Shown here: positions 54,047 through 63,859 of the stretch, piece by piece
Position numbering within the stretch: the stretch's first letter is position 1
Layout: each line of letters starts with the position of its first letter
Source of the DNA: Bacteroidaceae bacterium
GTDB lineage: Bacteria; Bacteroidota; Bacteroidia; Bacteroidales; Bacteroidaceae
Length of the DNA: 64,000 bases
Assembly (NCBI GenBank): GCA_017622815.1
Contig: JAGAQH010000025.1
Location: forward strand, 1 to 64,000
Direction: 5' to 3'
The notes under the pieces: generated by a model
The model's database searches: none
The model's input: the letters and a program-made list of their open reading frames with translations, nothing else
What the model was told of the DNA's origin: nothing
Translations under genes and position numbers: made by a program

Positions 54047-54103
54047 GAAAAAGAAGAATCCCACCATATAGCCGTATCCATGGGATAGCGGTTATGGTGG
54101 GAT
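54045..54103 (-). terminator. terminator of prs
   Basis: An inverted repeat with 11-base perfect outer arms, ATCCCACCATA (54058-54068) and TATGGTGGGAT (54093-54103), plus imperfect inner pairing. It is followed on the minus strand by TTCTTCTTTTTC. It sits between prs and the symporter gene. Confidence 0.8.
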
Positions 54104-54128
54104 TGGTGTGTCTGTAATATACTTATTA

Positions 54129-55067
54129 TTATATAAGGTATTGGTCGCTGATGCTCTCGTTGTCCTGTACGCTGCGTATGGTGTTGGCAATGAGTTCCGC
54201 AACAGACAGCTGCTTCACCTTGGCACTTGAACCATGGTAGGGGATGGAGTCTGTGAAAATCATCTCCTCCAGGGCACATGCATCCACACGCTCGTTGGCG
54301 GGACCGCTCATGATGCAGTGGCTGGCCAATGCACGGACACTGCGGGCACCCTTCTCCTTCAGCAGGTCGGCGGCCTTGGTGATTGTGCCGGCTGTATCAA
54401 CCATATCATCAATGAGAACAACATCTGCACCTTCCACGTCGCCAATGACATCCATGTGAGCCACCTCGTTGGCCTTCTTGCGGGTCTTGTTGCACATTAC
54501 CATGGGGCAGTTGAAGTATTTTGCATAGGAAGAGGCTCGCTTGCTGCCACCCACGTCGGGACTGGCTATTACGAGGTTTTCCAGTTGCAGGGACTTGATG
54601 TATGGGAGCAATACGCTGCTGGCATATAGGTGGTCAACGGGTACGTTGAAGAATCCCTGTTCCTGGTCGGCGTGCAGGTCCATGGTTATCATGCGGTCTA
54701 TGCCGGCAACAGTAAACATGTCAGCAACCAGTTTTGCGGCAATGCTCACGCGTGGCTTGCTCTTGCGGTCCTGACGTGCCCAGCCAAAGTAGGGGACTAC
54801 TGCATTTACCGTGCGTGCAGATGCTCGCTTTGCTGCATCTATCATCAGCAGAAGTTCCATGAGGTTGTCTGCTGTGGGGAAGGTGCTTTGAACCAGGTAG
54901 ACGTCCTTGCCGCGTATGCTTTCTTCGAAGCAAACTTCAAATTCACCGTCGGCGAAACGAGTTACTGTCATGTTGCCCAGCTCACAGTTAAGGCTGGCGC
55001 AAATCTTCTCGGCAAGATAGCGTGTTGCTGTGCCGGAGAATACCTTGAATGACTTGTTCTCAATCAT
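54129..55067 (-). CDS. prs: ribose-phosphate pyrophosphokinase (PRPP synthetase)
   Basis: 312 residues, standard length. It makes PRPP from ribose-5-phosphate and ATP for nucleotide, histidine, tryptophan and NAD synthesis. Landmarks are FADGEFEV near the N-terminus, the ATP-loop region PYFGWARQDRK, the metal-binding DLHADQEQGFF and the PRPP loop VLIDDMVDTAGT. The protein appears intact. It lies 62 bases behind the ThiE/TenI-like gene and has a clear terminator. It supplies the cosubstrate of Upp encoded at 7 kb. Confidence 0.97.
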   Translation of the reverse strand: MIENKSFKVFSGTATRYLAEKICASLNCELGNMTVTRFADGEFEVCFEESIRGKDVYLVQSTFPTADNLMELLLMIDAAKRASARTVNAVVPYFGWARQDRKSKPRVSIAAKLVADMFTVAGIDRMITMDLHADQEQGFFNVPVDHLYASSVLLPYIKSLQLENLVIASPDVGGSKRASSYAKYFNCPMVMCNKTRKKANEVAHMDVIGDVEGADVVLIDDMVDTAGTITKAADLLKEKGARSVRALASHCIMSGPANERVDACALEEMIFTDSIPYHGSSAKVKQLSVAELIANTIRSVQDNESISDQYLI

Positions 55068-55129
55068 TGTCTTGTGGGATAATATTGGGTTCTTTTATTC
55101 TTTACATTCTTTCGATGTATGCTGTCTGG

Positions 55130-55738
55130 CTATTCCGATGCCTTCCTCAGTTTGTGGAAGTGCTTGATGACGTCTTTGAAGTCCATGCCGCTATGTATGT
55201 TGAAGCGTTTCCAGATGTCGCTGCACACTACAGCTCCTCCGAAACCAAGTTCGCGGACGCTTTCTATGTTCTCCAGTGTGATGCCGGTCTGTGCCATCAC
55301 CCGCTTGTCAATAAGTCCGCGACGGCTTGCATCTCGCAACTGCTCATGGGTGTATGCCGCTTTGCTGTCGTTGCCCGATGCACTGTCGTATATGTTCCTG
55401 AGTATTACATACTGGCTTGTTTTCTTTGCTTCGGCCAGTTCCTCCAGACTATAGCATGTGCGTGTGGTCACTCCCTTGTAGCCATGTGGAATTTCCGGAT
55501 TACGCTCTGATATGTGGATGCCCATCAGGTCGAATTCCTCTTTCAGATAGAAGTGGTCGTTGGTTATTATGCGTTGGTGATATTTTTGCGGAAGCAGTGT
55601 AAGCAGGCGTTCGCAGTATACCGGCTCGGAGTTGGGCTTGCGCAGATGCAAAATGTCCAAGCCTTCCTCAAACAGTGTTGCCAGTATCTTGTCTTCCTCT
55701 ACGAAAAAGTTGGGGCTGCTAAGTAACAATAACTTCAT
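55130..55738 (-). CDS. ThiE/TenI-like thiamine phosphate synthase superfamily protein
   Basis: 202-residue TIM-barrel protein of the ThiE/TenI superfamily (LDILHLRKP, RIITNDHFYLKEEFDLMGIHIS read in parts, GVTTRTCYSLEELAEAK, then MAQTGITLENI and GFGGAVVCSDIW). The normal ThiE pyrophosphate and GPxxxT/ALGGI motifs are altered (LRNIYDSAS and MAQTGI), so it may be a TenI-like aromatase or another function rather than a true thiamine phosphate synthase. No other thiamine gene is nearby. The start at 55738 is chosen because the ten extra upstream codons overlap the promoter. Confidence 0.78.
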   Translation of the reverse strand: MKLLLLSSPNFFVEEDKILATLFEEGLDILHLRKPNSEPVYCERLLTLLPQKYHQRIITNDHFYLKEEFDLMGIHISERNPEIPHGYKGVTTRTCYSLEELAEAKKTSQYVILRNIYDSASGNDSKAAYTHEQLRDASRRGLIDKRVMAQTGITLENIESVRELGFGGAVVCSDIWKRFNIHSGMDFKDVIKHFHKLRKASE

Positions 55739-55765
55739 GACTCCTTTTGCCGTTTGGTACAGATG

Positions 55766-55797
55766 CAAAGGTACGAATAAGTGTGATAATAACCAAG
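55766..55797 (-). promoter_or_regulatory. promoter of the ThiE/TenI-like gene (and possibly prs)
   Basis: Minus-strand TACCTTTG (55773-55766) with CTTG at 55797-55794 (three of four -33 bases) 20 bases upstream. It is 27 bases before the ATG. Confidence 0.75.
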
Positions 55798-55910
55798 AAA
55801 TATTCTACTAAAAGGATGAACTACGGGCAAAATCGGCACAACTCATTAAGTCCATGGCCTTTTTCTCACCGGGTAGTAGCCAACGTCTGTTATTGTATCA
55901 TGCAAAAGCG

Positions 55911-55949
55911 AGGTCCCCCCAAAAGCGAAGTTGCTTCTGGGGGGGACCT
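55911..55949 (-). terminator. terminator of the RND efflux operon
   Basis: Ten-base perfect stem AGGTCCCCCC / GGGGGGACCT with further pairing inside (AAGC/GCTT), ending in CGCTTTTGC on the minus strand, 46 bases past the outer-membrane factor stop. Confidence 0.8.
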
Positions 55950-55995
55950 GCTGTTTTTATGCTTTATTGCCTGATGCGATAAGGCCGAACTTATG

Positions 55996-57393
55996 TTATT
56001 CTGCTCCGCCGCCTAAGGCAAGGTACAGTTCTATTGTGGCATTGATTGCCTCCATGCGGTTGCTTATCTGGGTCATCTGGGCCTGGATAAGATTGTTGTG
56101 GGCTGTGATGACATTCAGGTAGTTGGCACTGCTTCCGGCAAAAAGTTTTTTGGTAGCATTGTATGCAGTCTCCTGTGCCTGTACCTGCTTGTCAATCATC
56201 TCACGCAGTTCTTCGGCAGAGTGTACCTTCAGCATTGCTGTGTTTACCTCGTTTCCTGCAGAGATGACAGCGTTGGAGAAGTCGTTGGCAGCAATTTCCA
56301 TCTGCGCCTTGCTGATCTTCAGTGATGCAACAAGTTTGCCGTTTTGGAAGATGGGCTGTGCCAGACTGGCCAGGGCCTGACCGATGAAGACACCGGGATT
56401 GATGTTGGCCTGGGAACCATTGGTGAAGCTGCCGACAGCGCTGAGGGTAAGGCTGGGGTAGAATGCCGACTTGGCCTGATTAACATCGTAGAAGGCAGAT
56501 GCCAGAGCCATTTCGGCAATGCGTACGTCAGGACGGCGTGCCAGAATGCTGATGGGGGCACCGGTTGTCACTATGGCAGGTTGTTGGAAACTGGCCAGTG
56601 AAGTACGGCTGATCTTGGCTGAAGATTCGTTGAGCAGTGTGGACATCTGGTTTTCCAGAATGCGGATGTTGTCCTTTATTGTCACCACGCTCTGGCTTAT
56701 GCTCCAGTATGTTGCCTCTATGCTGGCAACTGCGGCGGTGTTGGCCTGGCCGGCATCCATCAGCAGTTTCTGCATCTTCAGGTATTCAGCCCAGTTGGCC
56801 TTGGTTTGCTCCATCAGGTTGAGCTGGGCGTCCAACTGTGCCAGAGTGTAGTACATGGTTGCTGTTGTTGAAACGAGGGAAGCCTGAACAGCCTGTTTGG
56901 CGGCACGTGCTTGCTCGCGGTTCATTTCAGCACCCTTCTTGGCATTGCGCAGCTGCAGGAGATTTACCTGTTGCCAGCCCAGGGTCATACCTATGTTGTA
57001 GGGCTTGCTGTTGGGCTGGTTTGAATAGGATGAACGCTCATATGGATCCCACATCTTGCTTACGCTGCCGTTGGCAGTGAGGCTGATGCTTGGGGCAAAG
57101 GCCAGTTTGGCAGCGGTCAGAGCATACTCTACTTGCTGTACAGCCAGGTCTGCATTCTTTACGTTGGTGTTTTGGGCCAGAACCTTCTCAATGAGTGTCT
57201 GAAGGGTGGGGTCGGTGAAGAGTTCACGCCACTTCAGGTCGCCCAATCCCAACGAATCTCCGCTTTGGGCATCACCATAGAGATTCTCAGTCTCTATGGG
57301 GTGTGCCACCTTGTCGCGGTTGTAGTTTTTCATCACTCCGCAGCCTGTCAGTGACAGGGCTGCAAGTGATAGGATTATGATGTTTTTCTTCAT
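55996..57393 (-). CDS. TolC/NodT-type outer-membrane efflux lipoprotein
   Basis: 465 residues. The lipobox is LTGC with modified C18. Two homologous outer-membrane efflux (OEP) repeats follow, with alternating helix and strand segments: VEYALTAAKLAFAPSISL, RPDVRIAEMALASAFYDV, SAFYPSLTLSAVGS and LKVHSAEELREMIDKQVQA. This is the outer-membrane channel of the tripartite pump encoded by the two genes upstream. It follows the RND gene by 48 bases. Confidence 0.93.
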   Translation of the reverse strand: MKKNIIILSLAALSLTGCGVMKNYNRDKVAHPIETENLYGDAQSGDSLGLGDLKWRELFTDPTLQTLIEKVLAQNTNVKNADLAVQQVEYALTAAKLAFAPSISLTANGSVSKMWDPYERSSYSNQPNSKPYNIGMTLGWQQVNLLQLRNAKKGAEMNREQARAAKQAVQASLVSTTATMYYTLAQLDAQLNLMEQTKANWAEYLKMQKLLMDAGQANTAAVASIEATYWSISQSVVTIKDNIRILENQMSTLLNESSAKISRTSLASFQQPAIVTTGAPISILARRPDVRIAEMALASAFYDVNQAKSAFYPSLTLSAVGSFTNGSQANINPGVFIGQALASLAQPIFQNGKLVASLKISKAQMEIAANDFSNAVISAGNEVNTAMLKVHSAEELREMIDKQVQAQETAYNATKKLFAGSSANYLNVITAHNNLIQAQMTQISNRMEAINATIELYLALGGGAE

Positions 57394-57441
57394 CTTTCTT
57401 AAACTCTTTATTATAATAATGTGTGTTCGGAGAATATGGAT

Positions 57442-60400
57442 TTAGTATTTCTCCTTATGCCTTTGCTCGCGTTCCTCGCGTTCGTGACGGATGCGCTCGC
57501 GCTCCATCAGAACCTGTGCATCGGGTTCTTCTATCATAGCAGGTCGGATCTTCTCCTGTACCCATTCAAAGAATATGAAGAATACGGGCACGGTGAGCAG
57601 AATGGCAATGGTTCCCAGGAACATACCGCCGATTACGGCGATACCGATGGTACGGTTACCATTGGCACCGGCACCAGTCATGATAACAAGGGGAATCATA
57701 CCGATAATCATGGTGAGTACGGTCATCAGAATGGGACGCAGACGAGCCTCGGCGGCAGCGTATGCGGCCTCAACGATACCCAGTCCCTTGCGGCGACGCT
57801 CCAGAGCATACTCGGTGATAAGGATGGCAGTCTTTGCTAACAGACCGATAAGCATGATGACGGCAGTCTGCATGTAGATGTTGTTGTCAATCTTGCCCAG
57901 GAAGATGAAGGGCAGGACTGCATAACCTTGATTCCACAGCCATGCAAATCCGTAGGCACCCATCAGACCGGCAGGTACAGAGAGGATAACAGCCCAGGGA
58001 ATGAGGAAACTTTCGTAGAGCATGCTCAAAATCAGGAATATCAGCACGCAGCATACGCCATAGATGAGGTATGATGCCATGCTGCCCATCTGCTCATACT
58101 CTTCGCGGCTCATGCCACCATATTCAAAGGCATAGCCAGAGGGGAATACCTTGTCGAACTCCTCCTGTACGGCCACCATAACGTCGGTACTTGCATAACC
58201 GGCATTGGGGGTGAGGTTACACATGATGGAGCTGAACAGGTTGAAACGTGTGTCAATCTCAGGACCAAGAACAGATGTGAGCTTGAGGAACTGGGACAGA
58301 GGCGCCATTTCGCTTCCGATGCGTACGAACATGTTGCCCAGGTCCTCTTCAGTGATACGGGCCTTCTCGTTGGCGGCCATCATCACACGGTAAACCTTAC
58401 CGAACTGGTTCATGTTGCTTACGTATGCACCACCGCAGTAGGTACCCAGCGCACTGAGCACGTCGGCAGGCGAAACACCGGCACGCTTGCACTGTGCGGC
58501 ATCTACCTCAACCTGAATCTGCGGGAAGTTACGTGCGTATGATGTCATGGCACGGGCCACCTCGGGACGCTTGCCCATGGCCTCGAGGAACTTGTTGGTA
58601 TACTCCAGGAACAGTTCCTTGTCACCACCCATCTTATCCTGCAGGTTCAACTCGATAGAACCGGTACCATAGCCGGGAATCATACCAGGCTCGAAGGCAA
58701 AACACTGTGCTTCGGGAATCTCGCTCATCATGCGTAGGTTCAGTTTGGCATTGGCAACCATGGTGCTTGATGACAAGAAGTTGTCAATGGGGTGAAGCAT
58801 GCCATAGTTACGCTCGTTCCAATGCTTCAGACGTACGATGGCCATACCGTAAGAAACACCCTGACCAGCCATGAAACTGTAACCGTTTACACGGATATAG
58901 TCCTTTACCTCGGGGGTCTCCTGCATTATCTTCTCCACCTTGTCCATGGTCTTAACAGCAGTGCCAAGGTTGGTTCCGGGAGGTGTATTCATTACCAGCA
59001 TTACCGTACCCTGGTCCTCTGCGGGAACAAGACCTACGGACAGGTTGCTTGCAAAGAAAGCCATGCCGGCAAAGGCAACCAGAATGCTGGTGGGGGCAAT
59101 CCAACGGTTCTTGGCGCGGATGAGTGCTGCCAGAATGTTGCTGTACTTGTGCAGCATGGCATTGTAGGATGCCTCATAGGCCTTGCGGGTATAGAAGTTG
59201 ACAGTACCCATGAAACCCTTGCGGCGTTCGCCTGTTGCAGGCTTCATGAGCATGGCACACAGAGCAGGGCAAAGGATGAGGGCGCTGACGCAGCTAAGAC
59301 CTACGGCAGTAGCCAGGGTTACACCGAACTGTGTGTAGAACATGCCGGATGTGCCGGGCATGAAACTTACGGGGATGAACACGGCCATGAAGACGAAGGT
59401 ACATGAGATTACGGCCATGGTAACGTCGCCCATCGCATCGCGTGTGGCTTCGTAAGGACTCTTGTAACCGGCATCGAACTTGGCCTGTACGGCCTCAACC
59501 ACCACGATGGCATCGTCCACCACCGTACCGATGGCAAGCACAAGTGCAAACAGAGTAAGCAGGTTGAGGGAGAAGCCTGCAATGGCCAGACATGCAAACG
59601 TACCTACCAGAGAAACGATAATTGACACGGCAGGGATGAAGGTTGCACGGAAGTCCTGCAGGAAGAAGTACACCACCAGTACCACCAGAATAATGGCAAT
59701 GATGAGGGTTTCCTCTACATTATAGATAGATGCATTGAGGAAGTCGTTAGAAGACATTACGTTAACGAACTCCAGACCAGCAGGCAGATTCTCGCTCAGT
59801 TCGGCCAACTTGGCATCGATAGCGTCGTTGGCTTCCTTGGAGTTTGTACCAGCCATCTGGAATATCATGAAGGTGGTAGAGGGGTTGCCGTTACAGGTGC
59901 CATAGAAGGCATAGCTGTTTGAACCCAGTTCCACGTCTGCTACATCCCCCAGGTGAAGTATGCTTCCGTCGGGCATGGCCTTGAGGACGATGTTCTCAAA
60001 CTCCTCGACAGACTTAAGACGGCCAGTGTATTTCAGAGTGTACTGATACACGTTCTCTATGCCGTTGCCACGGTTGGCAGTCATGGGCTTTTCGCCAAGC
60101 TGACCGGCAGGAGACTCGAGGTTCTGCTCGGCAAGCGCATAGGTTATGTCGGTGGGAACCAGTTTGTGCTGTGCCATCAGTTCGGGCTTCAGCCATATAC
60201 GGAGTGAATACTGACCGCCCATTGCCATAACGTCGCCTACACCCTTGATACGCTTGATTTCGGGGATGACGTTGATGTCAAGGTAGTTTGAAATGAAGTC
60301 CTGGTCGTATTCGCCGTTTGTACAGGTCAGGGCGTTACCCTGCAGGAATGAAGTCTGGCGCTTCTGTGTGGTTACACCGATCTTCGTTACTTCCTGAGGC

Positions 60401-60756
60401 AGCAGTCCCTGTGCCTTTGATACACGGTTCTGTACGTTCACCGCAGCCATGTCGGGGTCGGTACCCTGCTTGAAGTAAACGGTGATGGAGGCTGAACCGG
60501 AGTTTGTGGATGTGGAGGTCATGTACATCATGTTTTCCACACCGTTGATACTCTCCTCCAAGGGCTGGATTACTGCGTTTGTAACTGCATCTGCGTTGGC
60601 ACCGGTATATTGTGCATTGACGGAAATGGTTGGGGGTGCAATATCAGGGAACTGCTCCATGGGCAGTGTGAAGAAACTGATTGCACCCACTATCAGAATC
60701 ATGATGGAGATGGACATCGCCATCACGGGTCTTTTAATGAATATGTTTCCTTTCAT
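57442..60756 (-). CDS. HAE1-family RND multidrug efflux transporter (AcrB-like)
   Basis: 1,104 residues. The topology is the AcrB one: a first membrane helix (about 10-30), a large periplasmic porter loop, helices 2-6 with the proton-relay aspartates D414-D415 in GTVVDDAIVVVE, a central cytoplasmic helix, a second periplasmic loop, and final helices followed by a charged tail rich in Glu and Arg. The start MKGNIFIKRPV is canonical. It exports drugs, detergents or bile salts using proton motive force, with the membrane fusion protein upstream and the outer-membrane factor downstream. No regulator lies beside it. Confidence 0.96.
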   Translation of the reverse strand: MKGNIFIKRPVMAMSISIMILIVGAISFFTLPMEQFPDIAPPTISVNAQYTGANADAVTNAVIQPLEESINGVENMMYMTSTSTNSGSASITVYFKQGTDPDMAAVNVQNRVSKAQGLLPQEVTKIGVTTQKRQTSFLQGNALTCTNGEYDQDFISNYLDINVIPEIKRIKGVGDVMAMGGQYSLRIWLKPELMAQHKLVPTDITYALAEQNLESPAGQLGEKPMTANRGNGIENVYQYTLKYTGRLKSVEEFENIVLKAMPDGSILHLGDVADVELGSNSYAFYGTCNGNPSTTFMIFQMAGTNSKEANDAIDAKLAELSENLPAGLEFVNVMSSNDFLNASIYNVEETLIIAIILVVLVVYFFLQDFRATFIPAVSIIVSLVGTFACLAIAGFSLNLLTLFALVLAIGTVVDDAIVVVEAVQAKFDAGYKSPYEATRDAMGDVTMAVISCTFVFMAVFIPVSFMPGTSGMFYTQFGVTLATAVGLSCVSALILCPALCAMLMKPATGERRKGFMGTVNFYTRKAYEASYNAMLHKYSNILAALIRAKNRWIAPTSILVAFAGMAFFASNLSVGLVPAEDQGTVMLVMNTPPGTNLGTAVKTMDKVEKIMQETPEVKDYIRVNGYSFMAGQGVSYGMAIVRLKHWNERNYGMLHPIDNFLSSSTMVANAKLNLRMMSEIPEAQCFAFEPGMIPGYGTGSIELNLQDKMGGDKELFLEYTNKFLEAMGKRPEVARAMTSYARNFPQIQVEVDAAQCKRAGVSPADVLSALGTYCGGAYVSNMNQFGKVYRVMMAANEKARITEEDLGNMFVRIGSEMAPLSQFLKLTSVLGPEIDTRFNLFSSIMCNLTPNAGYASTDVMVAVQEEFDKVFPSGYAFEYGGMSREEYEQMGSMASYLIYGVCCVLIFLILSMLYESFLIPWAVILSVPAGLMGAYGFAWLWNQGYAVLPFIFLGKIDNNIYMQTAVIMLIGLLAKTAILITEYALERRRKGLGIVEAAYAAAEARLRPILMTVLTMIIGMIPLVIMTGAGANGNRTIGIAVIGGMFLGTIAILLTVPVFFIFFEWVQEKIRPAMIEEPDAQVLMERERIRHEREEREQRHKEKY

Positions 60757-60812
60757 CGTTGTTTCGTAGTTTAGTTTTGGCAGTTGTGCCGTTGTCGCTT
60801 TCCGTTAGTCTG

Positions 60813-61916
60813 TTACTTTACCTTCTGGCCTTCCTTAACCATACCTGCGCCTTCGGCTACGATTTCCTCACCGCCCTCAAGACCGGATGTTACAATGAAC
60901 TGATTGCCGGCCTTGTGCTCGTTGACGGTTACAACCTTGCCATTGGCGATACCTTCCTTGTTCACGAGGAACACGCGGAAACGGTCCTGAGTCTGTACTG
61001 CTGCTGTGGCAGGAATGACAAGTACCTGGCTGTAGGGTGTGGGTATGATGACATTACCGGTGCTGCCGCTGTGCAGGATGCCGTTGTCGTTGTCAAACAC
61101 GGCGCGGAGCTGTACGCTGCCGGTATTGCTGTTTACTATACCGCTGATGCTTTCCACACGGCCTTTCTTTTCGTAGGTGGAACCGTCAACCAGTGTCAGT
61201 GTCACTTCAGGCATGTTCTTGATTGCCTCGTTTATGGAGCCGCTCTTGCGCACGATTCCAAGAAGGTCGCGTTCTGACATGCTGAAGTATACCCACATCT
61301 GGCTGTTGTCGCTGATGGTGGTCAGAGGCTGTGCCATCTGTGCACCGACAAGTGCTCCCTGGCGATAGGGCAGGGTACCAACAACACCGTCAGAGGGAGA
61401 CTTGACAACAGTGTATGAAAGGCTGTTGCGTGCATTGACAACCTGAGCCTGTGCCTGTGCCACCTGTGCCTTTGCAGTGAGCAGTGTGTTGTGGGTGGCC
61501 TGCAGATCGAAGTCGGAGATGACGTTGTCTGCAAACAGTTTCTTCTTGCTCTCATAGTTCATTGCGGCAGTGGCTTCGCTGGCCTGTGCGGCTTTCAGTG
61601 ATGCCTCTGCTGTGTTCAGGGCTGCCTGGTATGGAACCTGGTCGATGATGAACAGTGTCTGGCCCTTGCGTACAGCCTGGCCTTCGGTGACGCAAATCTG
61701 CTTCAGTGTGCCTCCAACCTGAGGGTAGATGTCAACGTCCTGACGTCCACGGATTGTAGCACTGTACTTTGTCTCTAATGTCAAATCCTGACGGCCGACC
61801 TTGGTGGTCTTGAAGGTCGCAGTGGGAATCTGCTGCTGCTTTTTCTCTCCACAGGATGCCAGCATAGCCGAAGCGGCGATGGCTACGGCAAAAACAATCT
61901 TTCCGTTTACTTTCAT
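60813..61916 (-). CDS. RND efflux membrane fusion lipoprotein (AcrA-like)
   Basis: 367 residues. The signal peptide has lipobox LASC (C22), so it is anchored to the inner membrane. It has the half-lipoyl motif pair around VYPQVGGTLKQICVTEG-like strands (residues about 60-80), a coiled-coil hairpin (LNTAEASLKAAQASEATAAMNYES region), the second lipoyl half, and beta-barrel and membrane-proximal domains. It links the AcrB-like pump to the outer-membrane channel. The open frame runs 73 codons further up but crosses the -7 element and the preceding hairpin, so the start at 61916 is preferred. Confidence 0.95.
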   Translation of the reverse strand: MKVNGKIVFAVAIAASAMLASCGEKKQQQIPTATFKTTKVGRQDLTLETKYSATIRGRQDVDIYPQVGGTLKQICVTEGQAVRKGQTLFIIDQVPYQAALNTAEASLKAAQASEATAAMNYESKKKLFADNVISDFDLQATHNTLLTAKAQVAQAQAQVVNARNSLSYTVVKSPSDGVVGTLPYRQGALVGAQMAQPLTTISDNSQMWVYFSMSERDLLGIVRKSGSINEAIKNMPEVTLTLVDGSTYEKKGRVESISGIVNSNTGSVQLRAVFDNDNGILHSGSTGNVIIPTPYSQVLVIPATAAVQTQDRFRVFLVNKEGIANGKVVTVNEHKAGNQFIVTSGLEGGEEIVAEGAGMVKEGQKVK

Positions 61917-62044
61917 TGTTTTTGTGTTTGTTTGTTTGTATTTCGTTGTTTTGTATCCTTTGTCGCCTGGGTTTGTCGCTCCATGTGCCGATGGCGCATG
62001 TGCAAGTGCCCGTTCTTGTATGAAAGGGCGCATTAAACCGCGTG

Positions 62045-62052
62045 CAAAGTTA
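62045..62052 (-). promoter_or_regulatory. -7 element of the RND operon
   Basis: Minus-strand TAACTTTG, 128 bases upstream of the membrane fusion protein start, so a leader of about 120 bases is expected. No TTTG lies at 20 bases. Confidence 0.55.
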
Positions 62053-62079
62053 CACTTTTTTGTTGGATATATAAAGCAT

Positions 62080-62111
62080 ATTAGGCAAAAGAGAACTCCC
62101 TTTTGCCTAAT
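62080..62111 (-). terminator. hairpin after rng / upstream of the efflux operon
   Basis: Perfect 12-base arms ATTAGGCAAAAG / CTTTTGCCTAAT with an 8-base loop. It is placed as the rng terminator, but its perfect symmetry just upstream of the efflux promoter also makes an operator possible. Confidence 0.6.
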
Positions 62112-62168
62112 ATTAAACACCCGGTTAACAATCATTAACTTAAAGGTAGTGTCTGTTGGTAAATGAAA

Positions 62169-63743
62169 TCAACGTATTTCTATTTCTTCCTGCACGTCAA
62201 TCTCCTGTCCGTCGTTGTCGTAAAATTCGTACTGCAGAAGTCCGAGCTTCTGACTTGGGATAATTTTTACACCCAATCCATATCGCCATTGCCATTTCAT
62301 TTTCAGGCTGCATAGGCCTTGGCAGATGTATGCATATGCATAGGGGTGCACATGCAGTGTGAATGACTTGATGCCAAGCCTGTTCTGCATCATCTGTATC
62401 TTGCCTTCAAGGACTTTGGTGAACAGCAGGCTGCTCTTGATGTTTCCTGTGCCATGGCATGTTGGGCAAACCTCTTCCACTTTCACGTCCATTACGGGGC
62501 GTACTCGTTGGCGGGTTATCTGCATCAGACCGAATTTGGTCAGTGGCAGTATGTTGTGCTTGGCACGGTCTTTCTTGAGATTCTCCACCATACGTTCGTA
62601 CAGTGCCTGTCTGGACTCGGCATTTTTCATATCGATGAAGTCGACTACGATTATGCCTCCCATGTCTCTGAGACGTAGCTGCCGTGCTATCTCGTCGGCA
62701 GCACCAAGGTTCACCTCAAGTGCGTTGGCTTCCTGGGAATCTTCCTTTTTAGTGCGGTTGCCACTGTTTACGTCAATAACGTGCAGCGCTTCTGTGTGCT
62801 CGATGATAAGATAGGCTCCTCCCTTGTACGTTACTGTGGTTCCAAAGCCTGACTTGATTTGTCTGGTGATGTCGAAGTTGTCAAATATAGGCAGTGAGCC
62901 TCTGTACATCTTGACGCACTCGACACGTTCGGGGGCTATAAGGCTTACGTAATCGCGTATTTCGTGGAAGACGTCCTCACGGTTTACGTAGATGCCCTCA
63001 TAGGATGGGTTGAACAAATCCCTGAGCATGCCGACTGGGCGACTGCTTTCCTCGTATACCAGTGTGGGCAGTTCCTTGGCTTTCTGTGCGCGGGTCAGCG
63101 TGTCTGTCCACCGTTGGGTGAGGATTCTCATCTCGTTGTCAAGTTCGCTGGCCTTCTTGCCTTCTGCCACGGTCCTCACTATGATGCCCACGTTTTCGGG
63201 CTTTATGCTCTCGATAACCTGTTTCAGTCGTGCCCTTTCCTTTTGGTTCTTGATTTTTGAAGAAACGTTGACCTTGTCCTGAAAGGGCATGAGCACCAGA
63301 AAGCGTCCTGCGAAGGAGAGTTCGCATGTCAGACGTGGCCCTTTGGTGGAAATGGGCTCTTTTACAATTTGTACCAGCACCTCCTGGCCTTGTTGCAGGT
63401 AGTGCTGGATGGCGCCCTCCTTGGGGCAGTCCTGTGTGTTTGGGGATTTGTCCTGTGGTGGCAGGTTCTTGCGGTCTGCTCTCAACCGCTTTGTGTACTT
63501 GGCGTACGAATTGAATTGTGGTCCGAGGTCCAGGTAGTGCAGGAATGCGTCTTTTTCATAACCAACGTTTACAAAGCATGAATTCAGTCCTGGCATCAGT
63601 TTCTTCACTTTTGCCAGATATACATTGCCCACCTGGAAGCTTGCCTCCTGGCTCTCCTCCTGGTATTCCATCAGCCGCCTGTCCTCGGTCAGGGCGATTG
63701 ATATTTTCTTGGGTTGTACGTCAATGAAAAGTTCGCTGGTCAT
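62169..63743 (-). CDS. rng: ribonuclease G / E family endoribonuclease
   Basis: 524 residues. An S1-like RNA-binding domain (about 35-125) and the catalytic core with metal-binding Asp residues (HVIDVNSGNR and GGIIVVDFIDM) are seen. The zinc-link CPTCHGTG (CxxCxGxG) and a C-terminal region near LRCxY-type strands follow. RNase G/E family enzymes cut single-stranded AU-rich RNA in rRNA and mRNA processing. The ATG at 63743 (MTSELFIDVQPK) is preferred. The extra 37 codons upstream come from the stem-loop between this gene and the ribosomal protein gene. Confidence 0.94.
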   Translation of the reverse strand: MTSELFIDVQPKKISIALTEDRRLMEYQEESQEASFQVGNVYLAKVKKLMPGLNSCFVNVGYEKDAFLHYLDLGPQFNSYAKYTKRLRADRKNLPPQDKSPNTQDCPKEGAIQHYLQQGQEVLVQIVKEPISTKGPRLTCELSFAGRFLVLMPFQDKVNVSSKIKNQKERARLKQVIESIKPENVGIIVRTVAEGKKASELDNEMRILTQRWTDTLTRAQKAKELPTLVYEESSRPVGMLRDLFNPSYEGIYVNREDVFHEIRDYVSLIAPERVECVKMYRGSLPIFDNFDITRQIKSGFGTTVTYKGGAYLIIEHTEALHVIDVNSGNRTKKEDSQEANALEVNLGAADEIARQLRLRDMGGIIVVDFIDMKNAESRQALYERMVENLKKDRAKHNILPLTKFGLMQITRQRVRPVMDVKVEEVCPTCHGTGNIKSSLLFTKVLEGKIQMMQNRLGIKSFTLHVHPYAYAYICQGLCSLKMKWQWRYGLGVKIIPSQKLGLLQYEFYDNDGQEIDVQEEIEIR

Positions 63744-63765
63744 ATTGTTGTGTGATAATAAAAAA

Positions 63766-63815
63766 TCCGGCACCTGCACCTTATATATAAAATATATGGC
63801 CGCTCGGCTACCGGA
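63766..63815 (-). terminator. stem-loop between ribosomal protein gene and rng
   Basis: Stem TCCGG (63766-63770) / CCGGA (63811-63815) with an AT-rich alternating palindrome (TATATATA) in the large loop. On the minus strand the second arm runs into ATTTTTTATT. It is terminator- or attenuator-like, separating the ribosomal protein gene from rng. Confidence 0.5.
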
Positions 63816-63859
63816 CTTTGTTCCTTTGCGTATATTAACGCAGTCAGACGGCAAGCGTT